Origin: JANNRW01 sp031401815
GTDB taxonomy: Bacteria > Desulfobacterota > Desulfuromonadia > Geobacterales > DSM-12255
Assembly: GCA_031401815.1 (NCBI GenBank)
Contig: JANNRW010000383.1
Location: 1 to 11,445 of the forward strand
DNA: 11,445 nt
Reading direction: 5' to 3'
The notes below the pieces were generated by a model. It ran no database searches and was not told where the DNA came from. It saw nothing but the letters and a program-made list of their open reading frames with translations. The translations under genes were made by a program, and so were the position numbers. Of the stretch, positions 1 to 5,739 are shown in pieces. Every line of letters begins with the position of its first letter. The first letter of the stretch is position 1.

Positions 1-1
1 C

Positions 2-160
2 TTGCCGATCATCCTGATGAACCGTGTTGTATCAATACTCTGCGTTGTCGATACCCTGGAGAAACTGACCAGATCACTGAGCGAACTTCAGAAAATCACC
101 CAGAAAAGCGCCATGGCTTTTGAAATCCTTATCATGAGGAACAAGATTCAGATGGTCTGA
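2..160 (+). CDS. C-terminal end of an unidentified protein (runs in from left edge)
   Basis: An open frame enters from the left edge and stops at TGA 158-160, giving about 52 residues. The tail reads as one amphipathic helical stretch, including VVDTLEKLTRSLSELQKIT and ending in RNKIQMV. I do not recognise a family. The frame is free of stops from the edge, but 52 codons alone is weak support. It is on the plus strand, opposite to the gene remnants that follow, so it probably belongs to a different unit. It could also be a chance open frame. Confidence 0.3.
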   Translation: MPIILMNRVVSILCVVDTLEKLTRSLSELQKITQKSAMAFEILIMRNKIQMV

Positions 161-189
161 TGGGGGTTACAACGAAGCTGTCGGCTCCT

Positions 190-366
190 TTAAGGAAGAG
201 CAGCTGACTTTAACCGCCCGCTGCCAGCAAGCGTCCCATCGATCACTCCACTGAAAATCCTCCCCATCGTTTTGTAATCCAGATCCATACCGGCCTGCAC
301 TGTAGCGGAATACTCGTCCCGCTTCACCCCACCGAGCCTGGTAAAATCAAGCCGCAGTAGTCCGTT
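190..366 (-). pseudogene. 3' remnant of a Fic-like gene
   Basis: This minus-strand frame ends at TAA (190-192) and reads LDFTRLGGVKRDEYSATVQ, then AGMDLDYKTMGRIFSGVI. The pattern of an aromatic/DF segment, KRxEYxxAVQAG, then YxxMxxIF resembles the C-terminal helices of Fic/Doc-family AMP-transferases, downstream of the catalytic HPFxxGNGR loop. That loop is absent, so no enzyme can be made. Upstream it runs straight into the 5' end of a rhuM fragment in another frame near 360-370, which suggests a deletion joined the two. The Fic assignment is from remembered family patterns on a short sequence and is uncertain; the fragmentary state is clear. Confidence 0.4.
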
Positions 367-583
367 TTTGTTGAAATTCGGAAGTTCCGAATTTCTTGAC
401 GACCGACTCCTCAACCAGTTCACCATCTTCAAAGATATTCTTTATATGTTCGCTGATAGTCCCCTTGGCTTTACCAAACAGCTCTGTCAGCTGTTTCTGA
501 TTCAGCCATAAATTTTCAGCTTCCAGCATAACGTCAATCTTGGTACGACCGTCTTCACTTTGGTATATGAGAAAATCACTCAT
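347..583 (-). pseudogene. 5' remnant of rhuM (RhuM-family protein)
   Basis: The fragment starts at ATG 583 with GGAG about nine bases upstream and reads MSDFLIYQSEDGRTKIDVML, then WLNQKQLTELFGKAKGTIS and HIKNIFEDGELVEESVVKKF. This matches the N-terminal domain of the RhuM (virulence protein/DUF4062-like annotation) family, which is normally around 300 residues or more. Here the frame stops after 78 residues. The usual continuation (a TNFYNLDxIIAVGYR-type segment) is missing and is replaced by the Fic-like tail in another frame. The helix-turn-helix-like part (QLTELFGKAKGTISEHI) is intact, so a short DNA-binding peptide is conceivable. The function of RhuM proteins is poorly known. A perfect palindrome lies inside the coding part at 373-395. 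Confidence 0.65.
373..395. repeat. Perfect 23-bp palindrome inside the rhuM remnant
   Basis: Arms GAAATTCGGAA (373-383) and TTCCGAATTTC (385-395) are perfect reverse complements around a single G at 384. It sits 5-15 bases from the rhuM/Fic-like junction. It could extrude as a hairpin and might mark the deletion point, or may just be a product of codon choice. Confidence 0.75.
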
Positions 584-623
584 AAGCTGGAGCTCCGTTT
601 GGTGAAATCGATAAGTTATTATC

Positions 624-836
624 TAATGCTATACAGGGGATAGTGGCGTCTTTCAGCGGTTGCAGGGTTTCGATGGTGCGGACAAAGGTGCGGGGGAGGA
701 TCTGGCCGGTATGGAACAGGTCGCCGACAATCAGGACGAAATTGACCTTATCGGTGATGGCATCTGAGACGATGCCGCCAAGCACGCGGAAAAAGTCTTC
801 ATAGCGTTCGGCTTCTTCGCTAATCCCGTGACAATC
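624..836 (-). pseudogene. Internal fragment of an SbcD/Mre11-type DNA exonuclease gene
   Basis: About 70 codons of a minus-strand frame encode SEEAERYEDFFRVLGGIV, then KVNFVLIVGDLFH, GQILPRTFVRTIETLQPLKD and ATIPCIAL. This is the calcineurin-like phosphoesterase core of SbcD/Mre11 nucleases: the VGDLFH metal-binding motif and the helix before the usual GNHD motif. The first motif (SDxHLG) is lost at the upstream edge, and the frame leaves homology right where GNHD should follow. The capping domain is absent and there is no proper start. The upstream edge abuts the stop of the toxin gene, sharing a few bases. It is therefore a dead fragment. A partner rad50/sbcC-like gene is not seen in this window. 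Confidence 0.65.
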
Positions 837-1155
837 TTTCCAAGAGCAGATCCTCAAGATTTCTTCGACTATCCAGAACCGAGATGACATTCACCTTATT
901 ACCGTCAATACGATATATGATGCGCCAAGGCGCCACGATCATTTCACGGTACTGAACAATGCCATGCAGGTGGAGTTCGGGCACAACTCTCCCTTTGCCG
1001 GGGAAATTGTTAAGAGTAGCAGCGCGCTCACGAATCCTGCCAAAAACTGCCAGCGCAACATCAACACTGTCGTCGGCGATAAAGTCGACAATACACTCAA
1101 GATCTGTCTCTGCGGCTTTCGTCCAGACGACTGTAAACGGATACCGGGACTTCAT
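820..1155 (-). CDS. RelE/ParE-family toxin
   Basis: This 111-residue protein has the hallmarks of the RelE/ParE fold: an N-terminal FTVVWTKAAETDLECIVDFI helix pair (about 7-26), a central FPGKGRVVPEL turn (51-61), the beta-strand run YREMIVAPWRIIYRIDG (69-85) and a C-terminal VNVISVLDSRRNLEDLL (88-104). Such toxins poison DNA gyrase (ParE) or cleave mRNA in the ribosome (RelE); sequence alone does not settle which, though the form is closer to ParE. The ATG overlaps the antitoxin stop by four bases (ATGA, 1152-1155), so the pair is translationally coupled with antitoxin first. The last residues abut the nuclease fragment downstream, but the length is normal, so the gene looks complete. Confidence 0.88.
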   Translation of the reverse strand: MKSRYPFTVVWTKAAETDLECIVDFIADDSVDVALAVFGRIRERAATLNNFPGKGRVVPELHLHGIVQYREMIVAPWRIIYRIDGNKVNVISVLDSRRNLEDLLLERLSRD

Positions 1156-1442
1156 TCCGCCTGCTTTCTTCGCTCAAGCAAACGCGCTTCGATGCGAGTG
1201 AAAACCTCTTCCTGCTCGCTGACCCTGCCAGTACGGATATCGTTTTCCCCCTGCACCATCAATTTGAGCATGGCGATGGCGTTCCGCATACTCTCGTAGC
1301 TGGCAGTATCCTGCAGTACAGCGCGGGCCAGGCCGTTCTGGGTGATAATGATCGGCCTGCGGGTTTCGTTGACCTGCTGCAGCAGATGAGCAGCGTTGCC
1401 TTTGAGGTACGTTACTGGTTGGATATCTTCTGTTAAGTTCAT
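1152..1442 (-). CDS. Phd/YefM-family antitoxin
   Basis: The 96-residue product fits the Phd/YefM family: an N-terminal DNA-binding domain with VTYLKGNAAHLLQQVNETRR (10-29), the typical strand PIIITQNGLARAVL (30-43) and SYESMRNAIAML (48-59). A charged, probably disordered C-terminal tail (about 65-96) would wrap the toxin. It starts at ATG 1442 with GGAGG a few bases upstream (complement of 1448-1452). The product should neutralise the RelE/ParE toxin that overlaps it and, as the complex, repress its own promoter. A palindrome 11-29 bp upstream is a likely operator. It is the best preserved unit in an otherwise decayed stretch. Confidence 0.88.
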   Translation of the reverse strand: MNLTEDIQPVTYLKGNAAHLLQQVNETRRPIIITQNGLARAVLQDTASYESMRNAIAMLKLMVQGENDIRTGRVSEQEEVFTRIEARLLERRKQAE

Positions 1443-1452
1443 GGTTAACCTC

Positions 1453-1471
1453 CGGTACGAATAAAGTACCG
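1453..1471. promoter_or_regulatory. Candidate operator of the Phd/ParE operon
   Basis: CGGTAC (1453-1458) and GTACCG (1466-1471) form a perfect 6-bp inverted repeat with a 7-bp spacer, directly upstream of the antitoxin ribosome binding site. Phd/YefM antitoxins bind such palindromes to repress their own operon. The assignment is by position and symmetry only. Confidence 0.5.
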
Positions 1472-1491
1472 TATTTAGTCCTTTGCTGCAA

Positions 1492-1689
1492 CTATGAATT
1501 ATGAAGGGTTACTTTTATCCTCCCTCCCTCATAATTCATTAGTGCCTCACTAACCGTGATCGTTGCGGAGCCGACCGGCCAGGATACGGGCGGCTTCCGA
1601 ATTGTCAATCCATCGTCCATACCGACAGCGTTTCCCAGCGCTGCCAGCCATTCCAGCAGAGCAACAAACCTCTCACGATGCCCCCAGTA
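1492..1689 (-). pseudogene. Degenerate reading frame between toxin-antitoxin pair and integrase remnant
   Basis: A minus-strand frame is open for 65 codons between a TAA and the TAG at 1492-1494. It has no early start codon; the first ATG comes at residue 24. It reads HRERFVALLEWLAALGNAVG, then MDDGLTIRKPPVSWPVGS and so on, ending in KVTLHNS. The first part looks like an amphipathic protein helix, so it may be the tail of a lost gene of the integrated element. I recognise no family. It could also be a chance frame. Confidence 0.25.
1494..1539. repeat. Inverted repeat with 11-bp arms
   Basis: ATGAATTATGA (1494-1504) and TCATAATTCAT (1529-1539) are perfect reverse complements separated by 24 bases rich in C and T. 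No T-run follows in either direction, so it is not a standard terminator. It may be a short dispersed intergenic repeat or a small miniature element end; only this copy is in the window. Confidence 0.65.
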
Positions 1690-1696
1690 TTAATGG

Positions 1697-1756
1697 TCAC
1701 TTCTTCTTAGCATTCTTTATTTCCATGTCCGTTAGTACCAAGACCAGCTTTGACAT
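1697..1756 (-). pseudogene. 5' remnant of a tyrosine-recombinase integrase gene
   Basis: ATG at 1756 preceded by AAGGTGG about eight bases upstream encodes MSKLVLVLTDMEIKNAKKK and then stops at TGA (1697-1699). The pattern LTDxxIxNAKP is the familiar start of P4-type integrases carrying the N-terminal arm-binding (DUF4102) domain, normally near 400 residues. The next motif (YKLxDGGGL) is missing and no catalytic domain follows, so the gene was cut off after 19 codons. It starts about 180 bp from the 3' end of tRNA-Leu and reads away from it, the usual place for an integrase of a tRNA-targeting island. The sequence is very short, so the call rests on motif plus position. Confidence 0.55.
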
Positions 1757-1813
1757 TGGCTTACCACCTTTTTACGGTATCCGGCTTTAAAGTATGAGGT
1801 ACTACCTGAGGAA

Positions 1814-1847
1814 ATACCGTATCAACTTATGGATTATGCCGTATCAA
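1814..1847. repeat. Direct repeats upstream of the integrase remnant
   Basis: ATACCGTATCAA (1814-1825) and ATGCCGTATCAA (1836-1847) differ at one base and repeat every 22 bp, about two helical turns. An inverted copy of the core (TACGGTAT) is at 1773-1780. A further ACCGTAT occurs at 1468-1474 in the antitoxin promoter region. Arrays of this kind serve as integrase arm sites or repressor sites; which applies here is not known. Confidence 0.45.
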
Positions 1848-1874
1848 GAAAGTCTGCATGGACTATAGAAAAAG

Positions 1875-1902
1875 AAAAAGCCCTGATTTCTCAAGGCTTT
1901 TT
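1875..1902 (-). terminator. Factor-independent terminator after tRNA-Leu
   Basis: Read on the minus strand, AGCCTTGA and TCAGGGCT pair as an 8-bp stem around a GAAA loop, flanked by A5 and T5 runs that lengthen the stem and supply the U-tract. It lies 32 bases past the tRNA 3' end. Its symmetry lets it work in both directions, shielding the operon from the decayed element. Confidence 0.8.
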
Positions 1903-1933
1903 GTACTAATCTGGACTGTATTAAACTTACTAT

Positions 1934-2020
1934 TGGTGCCCGGGACCGGAATCGAACCGGTACAGCCTTACAGCCGAGGGATTTTAAGTCCCTTGCGTCT
2001 ACCAATTCCGCCACCCGGGC
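1934..2020 (-). tRNA. tRNA-Leu (anticodon UAA)
   Basis: The 87-base minus-strand gene has acceptor arms GCCCGGG/CCCGGGC, an A1-type D region GGCGGAATTGGTAGACGC, and anticodon stem AGGGA/TCCCT around loop CTTAAAA, giving anticodon UAA. A long class II variable arm and the T arm ACCGG-TTCGATT-CCGGT follow, and CCA is encoded (1934-1936). The long variable arm and anticodon identify leucine. It begins only 16 bases after the ihfB stop, so it may be co-transcribed with the ribosomal block. The 3' half is a common attachment site for integrative elements, consistent with the integrase remnant beside it. Confidence 0.96.
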
Positions 2021-2036
2021 GTGAAAGCTGGTATCT

Positions 2037-2318
2037 CTAGGCGCAGTTTACCCTTTCCCGCAGCTCTTTCCCTGTTTTGAAAAACGGGGTTTTTTTCGCC
2101 TGTATCTTGACAACTTCGCCGCTTTTGGGATTTCTGGCTTCGCGTGATTCACGTTCACGCACGGTAAAGCTCCCAAAACCTCTGATCTCGACCTTGTCGC
2201 CATTCTGCAGCGCCTCTGTCATGGAATCAAAAATAATATTTACTACTGCCTCGGACTCTTTACGATTAAGTATGTCATTTGATTCCATTATCTTTTCAAC
2301 AAGTTCGCTTTTTGTCAT
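2037..2318 (-). CDS. ihfB: Integration host factor beta subunit
   Basis: This 93-residue DNABII protein begins MTKSELVEKIMES, the usual IHF-beta start, and carries the family signature GFGSFTVRERESREARNPK (47-65). That includes the RNPKSG hairpin (62-67) whose proline intercalates into DNA to force a sharp bend. The C-terminal PFFKTGKELRERVN helix (78-91) is also typical. With an alpha subunit encoded elsewhere it would form the IHF heterodimer, which acts in nucleoid structure, sigma-54 promoters and site-specific recombination. It follows rpsA by 39 bases, an arrangement shared with many Proteobacteria, and has its own AGAGGA site. A homodimeric HU-like role cannot be excluded from sequence, but the start and neighbour favour IHF-beta. 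Confidence 0.9.
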   Translation of the reverse strand: MTKSELVEKIMESNDILNRKESEAVVNIIFDSMTEALQNGDKVEIRGFGSFTVRERESREARNPKSGEVVKIQAKKTPFFKTGKELRERVNCA

Positions 2319-2357
2319 TTGAATTCCTCTTGAAATATAGTTCGCAACCAGAATCTG

Positions 2358-4112
2358 TCAGGCATCACCATTTTTATTAAGCTCACCTTTAAGGAGATCC
2401 CCGAAACTTGAGAATGACTCCCCTTGAGTCCCCATGTACCCTCTCATATCCTCTTTTTCCTGGGCAGACTGAAGTGCCTTGAAGGATAGTGCGATCTTCC
2501 GGTCATGAGTATCGACACTCAGGACAACCGCTTCAACTTCATCTCCGGGATTTACAAATCCCTTGGCAGTAGCAACCTTCTCCTGGGAGAGCTCTGAAAC
2601 ATGCACAAGACCCTCAATCCCGTCCTCGATTTCAACAAAAACACCGAAATCAGTAACAGAAGATACTTTCCCTTTCACTTTTGTACCGTTTTTGTATTTT
2701 ACGGTCACGACAGACCAGGGATCAGGGTGAAGCTGCTTGATTCCGAGAGAGAGGCGCTCGTTGCCGGGATCAACATTAAGGACAACAGCCTGAATTGTCT
2801 GCCCTTTTGTAAAGACTTCACCAGGATGCTTGATCCTTTTCGTCCAGGAGATGTCCGAGACATGAACTAGACCGTCAATCCCGTCTTCAACTCCTATGAA
2901 TACGCCAAAATCAGTAATATTCTTGATCTGGCCTTCGAGTTTTGTCCCGACAGGATACTTCTCCTCAAGTGTTGTCCAGGGGTTGGTCTCGGTCTGCTTC
3001 AGCCCCAGGGATATTCTCCGGTTGCCGGTATCTATTCCAAGAATCGCTGTTTCGACTACAGCGCCAACAGTGAGGATCTCTGAAGGGTGCCTGACCCGTT
3101 TTGTCCAGGACATTTCGGAAACATGAATAAGACCTTCAACACCATTTTCAAGAGCGACAAATGCCCCGTAATCCATCAGACTGACTACCTTGCCGCTGAC
3201 ACGCTCATCAACATGATATCTGGATTCAACCTCCAGCCAGGGATCCGGAATTGCCTGTTTGAGGCCCAGAGATATCTTGCCCTTGGCGCTGTCGTATTTC
3301 AGGACCTTTACCTGAAGCCTGTCGCCAGCCTTGATAAGTTCTGACGGATGATTAAGCTTGCCCCAGGACATGTCGGTTACATGAAGCAGACCGTCTACCC
3401 CACCTACATCAACAAATGCCCCATAATCAGTCAGGTTTTTGACAATACCCTCCCTGATCTGCCCTTCTTCAAGGGTTGTCAGGGTCTGATCGCGAACCTG
3501 GCCTCTCTCCTCTTCAAGTATGACGCGTCGGGAGAGAACAACATTACCTCGTTTGCGATTAAGCTTGAGTATCCTGAACTTGCATGTCTGACCGAGATAC
3601 CGGTCGAGGCTGCCACCCGGACGAAGATCCACCTGCGAGGCAGGAAGAAACGCCGGCAGACCTATGTCTACTGTAAGGCCACCTTTTACTTTGGCAACTA
3701 TTTCACCTTCAATGGTGCCACCCTCTCCACCGGCCTCTGCAACCCTGTCCCAGCCGATTAGCTGCTCTGCCTTGCGTCTGGAGAGAATCAGTTTGCCCCT
3801 GGCATTTTCATCCCGCTGGAAAAGAACCCTGACCTTGTCTCCCGGCTGTACGGTGAGGACACCATCCTCATCCATGAACTCTGCTACAGGCACAAATCCT
3901 TCTGACTTGTAACCTACATCAACCATCACAAATTCCTGATTTATCTGAACAACTGTGCCATCAACAACTTCACCCTGCTGTGGCTGCTTGAGGCTGTCAT
4001 GAAAAAGCTCCTCAAATTCTCCTGATACAGAGTGCTCATGATCTTCATCAATATCCTTGAAACGCCTTATTGGCGCATCGTTTTTCTTCTGTTGCCTAGT
4101 ATCTCCGGTCAT
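2358..4112 (-). CDS. rpsA: 30S ribosomal protein S1
   Basis: The 584-residue protein has six S1 RNA-binding domains at roughly 48-114, 134-197, 218-286, 305-373, 392-460 and 479-546. The last four are the most regular, each with a YGAFV/FGVFV core and an EGL(I/L/V)HVS-type strand. Domains 1-2 anchor S1 on the ribosome; domains 3-6 bind mRNA and help start translation on weakly matched leaders. It is slightly longer than the E. coli protein (557) because of a charged N-terminal extension of about 27 residues. I chose ATG 4112 over the adjacent TTG 4115; AGGGGG and AGGGATTG lie just upstream. It sits 62 bases after ispH and 39 before ihfB. The C-terminal tail is rich in Ser, Gly and charged residues. 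Confidence 0.97.
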   Translation of the reverse strand: MTGDTRQQKKNDAPIRRFKDIDEDHEHSVSGEFEELFHDSLKQPQQGEVVDGTVVQINQEFVMVDVGYKSEGFVPVAEFMDEDGVLTVQPGDKVRVLFQRDENARGKLILSRRKAEQLIGWDRVAEAGGEGGTIEGEIVAKVKGGLTVDIGLPAFLPASQVDLRPGGSLDRYLGQTCKFRILKLNRKRGNVVLSRRVILEEERGQVRDQTLTTLEEGQIREGIVKNLTDYGAFVDVGGVDGLLHVTDMSWGKLNHPSELIKAGDRLQVKVLKYDSAKGKISLGLKQAIPDPWLEVESRYHVDERVSGKVVSLMDYGAFVALENGVEGLIHVSEMSWTKRVRHPSEILTVGAVVETAILGIDTGNRRISLGLKQTETNPWTTLEEKYPVGTKLEGQIKNITDFGVFIGVEDGIDGLVHVSDISWTKRIKHPGEVFTKGQTIQAVVLNVDPGNERLSLGIKQLHPDPWSVVTVKYKNGTKVKGKVSSVTDFGVFVEIEDGIEGLVHVSELSQEKVATAKGFVNPGDEVEAVVLSVDTHDRKIALSFKALQSAQEKEDMRGYMGTQGESFSSFGDLLKGELNKNGDA

Positions 4113-4177
4113 CAATCCCTACCCCCTGGCTGTTCGTCTTGAGAATTTTGCTACACTAGCTATTATTTTGAAAAAAT

Positions 4178-5029
4178 TCAATCTTTTTTGTCCTCATTCA
4201 TCCCCTTGATATAGCTTACAACCTCATCAATCAGCCATTTCGGCGTAGATGCACCGGCAGTTATCCCGACAGTGCCACCGGCAACGAACCAGGCAGGGTC
4301 TATCTGCTCAACTGACTCGATATGATAGGTCGCAGGTTGGATTGCCTGGCAGATTTCCGCCAGCCGCCTTGTATTGGCGCTGTTGACACCACCAATCACG
4401 ATCATGTGATCCACCCGGCCTGAAAGTGCTCTCGCTTCATCCTGACGAACAGTAGTCGCATCGCATATTGTATCGTAAATCCTGATCTCGCTCCCTTTTT
4501 CAAGACATTCACTTACAATGCTCCTGAAGTTCTCAAATGACTGCGTCGTCTGGGCAACAATCCCGATCTTGTTCAGTTGCGGCAGTGCAGCAGCCGATTC
4601 AGCGGAAGAGACCACAAAAACCTTCCCCTTGGCAAAAGAGACCAGACCCTCGACCTCAGGGTGATCAGCGTCACCAACGACAACCACGTCATAGCCGGTA
4701 TCGGAAAGGAGCTTTACATACCCCTGCGCCTTCTTTACAAACGGGCAGGTGGCATCTACAACATTGAGACCCTGCTGACGAGCCTTTATCAGCTCATTTT
4801 CCGTAACACCGTGTGAACGTATGATTACAGTACCTTCATCCAGGCATTCGGTGTCATGCATGACCTTCACACCAAGATCTTCCAGACGCCTGACAACCTG
4901 CGGTGAATGAATGATTGGGCCAAGAGAGTAAGTGCTCCCTGAAGAGCTCTCCGCAGCTTTAAAAGCAATCTTGGTTGCTCTTTTGACCCCGAAACAGAAG
5001 CCGCCCAGTTTTGCAACTATGACTTTCAC
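4178..5029 (-). CDS. ispH: 4-hydroxy-3-methylbut-2-enyl diphosphate reductase
   Basis: IspH (LytB) performs the last step of the MEP pathway, reducing HMBPP to IPP and DMAPP with a [4Fe-4S] cluster in the cytosol. The three cluster cysteines are visible at C12 (GGFCFGVKRA), C95 (DATCPFV) and C189 (DTICDATTVRQ). Active-site residues are also present: H41 (HSP), H73 (RSHG), H123 and E125 (DHPEVEG), T162 (AQTTQS), the VNSANT loop (215-220) and GASTP (259-263). At 283 residues it is the shorter single-domain form, not fused to S1 as in some Firmicutes, although rpsA is the next gene. The start is GTG at 5029, overlapping the cmk stop by four bases (GTGA), with AGGAGGGG upstream, which indicates coupled translation. 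Confidence 0.97.
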   Translation of the reverse strand: MKVIVAKLGGFCFGVKRATKIAFKAAESSSGSTYSLGPIIHSPQVVRRLEDLGVKVMHDTECLDEGTVIIRSHGVTENELIKARQQGLNVVDATCPFVKKAQGYVKLLSDTGYDVVVVGDADHPEVEGLVSFAKGKVFVVSSAESAAALPQLNKIGIVAQTTQSFENFRSIVSECLEKGSEIRIYDTICDATTVRQDEARALSGRVDHMIVIGGVNSANTRRLAEICQAIQPATYHIESVEQIDPAWFVAGGTVGITAGASTPKWLIDEVVSYIKGMNEDKKD

Positions 5030-5739
5030 GGGAGAAGATCCCCTCCTGCCTTTTCATTTACTATTTTAATCATTTTATCAAGCACCTCTTGAAGAGTGAG
5101 CGAAGTCGAGTCTATCAAAACAGCGTCAAAAGCCTGTCGCAGCGGTGCGTGCTCCCGTTTCTCGTCCTGCTCATCGCGCTTGACAACATCGGCAACTGTC
5201 TGCTCCAGAGTTACACTGGAACCTCTCTCCCTGAGCTCCCGGCAGCGTCTCTCTGCACGCTTTTCAACAGATGCAGAGAGGAAGAACTTGGCTTCTGCAT
5301 GGGGGAAAACCACAGTGCCGATATCCCTCCCCTCCAGAATTACCCCCCCCATTGCCCCCATACTCCGTTGCAGACCCAGCAAATAATCCCTGACCGCTCT
5401 TTTTGAAGCCACAATCGAAGTCAACAGGCTTATCTCCGGAGTCCTGATAGCACTGGTCAGATCCTCTCCGTTTACCAAGATACGGCAAGTGTTCCCGTCC
5501 CTTTCAAAAACAAGGGTCATGTTGCGACAGAGATCTGCAAGAGCGCTCTCGTCATCAGGAGAGACACCGGCACGCTGAGCCATAAGGGCAACAGCACGAA
5601 ACATCGCGCCAGTGTCGATATTGATATAACCAAAGCGGTCGGCAAGGAGCCTTGCAAGCGTGCTCTTCCCGGCGCCGGATGGCCCGTCGATTGTTACAAT
5701 GATTTTTTTGCCGTCTGCTGGCGCTACAGTTGTCATCAC
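5026..5739 (-). CDS. cmk: Cytidylate (CMP/dCMP) kinase
   Basis: Cmk phosphorylates CMP and dCMP with ATP in pyrimidine salvage and RNA turnover. The P-loop GPSGAGKS is at 19-26, followed by the nucleotide-binding DTGAMFR (42-48). LEGRDIGT is at 135-142, and the lid/arginine segment KRDEQDEKRE is at 187-196, with PL shortly after. At 237 residues it matches the bacterial family. Two starts compete: GTG 5739, which overlaps the aroA stop by four bases, and ATG 5736, which shares one base with it (TGATG). Either couples translation to aroA. A run of eight G residues (complement of 5343-5350) falls in the MGGV codons and is a possible slippage site. Linkage with aroA upstream and ispH/rpsA downstream is common in bacteria. 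Confidence 0.96.
   Translation of the reverse strand: MMTTVAPADGKKIIVTIDGPSGAGKSTLARLLADRFGYINIDTGAMFRAVALMAQRAGVSPDDESALADLCRNMTLVFERDGNTCRILVNGEDLTSAIRTPEISLLTSIVASKRAVRDYLLGLQRSMGAMGGVILEGRDIGTVVFPHAEAKFFLSASVEKRAERRCRELRERGSSVTLEQTVADVVKRDEQDEKREHAPLRQAFDAVLIDSTSLTLQEVLDKMIKIVNEKAGGDLLP

Noticed and set aside
1563..1790. 75-codon plus-strand frame
   Set aside because: No ribosome binding site or family pattern, and it lies antisense to the integrase start and the relic frame.
1858..2040. 60-codon plus-strand frame covering the tRNA
   Set aside because: It is the antisense of tRNA-Leu and its terminator; the GIEPV...LRLPIPPPG pattern is a well-known false protein over tRNA-Leu genes.
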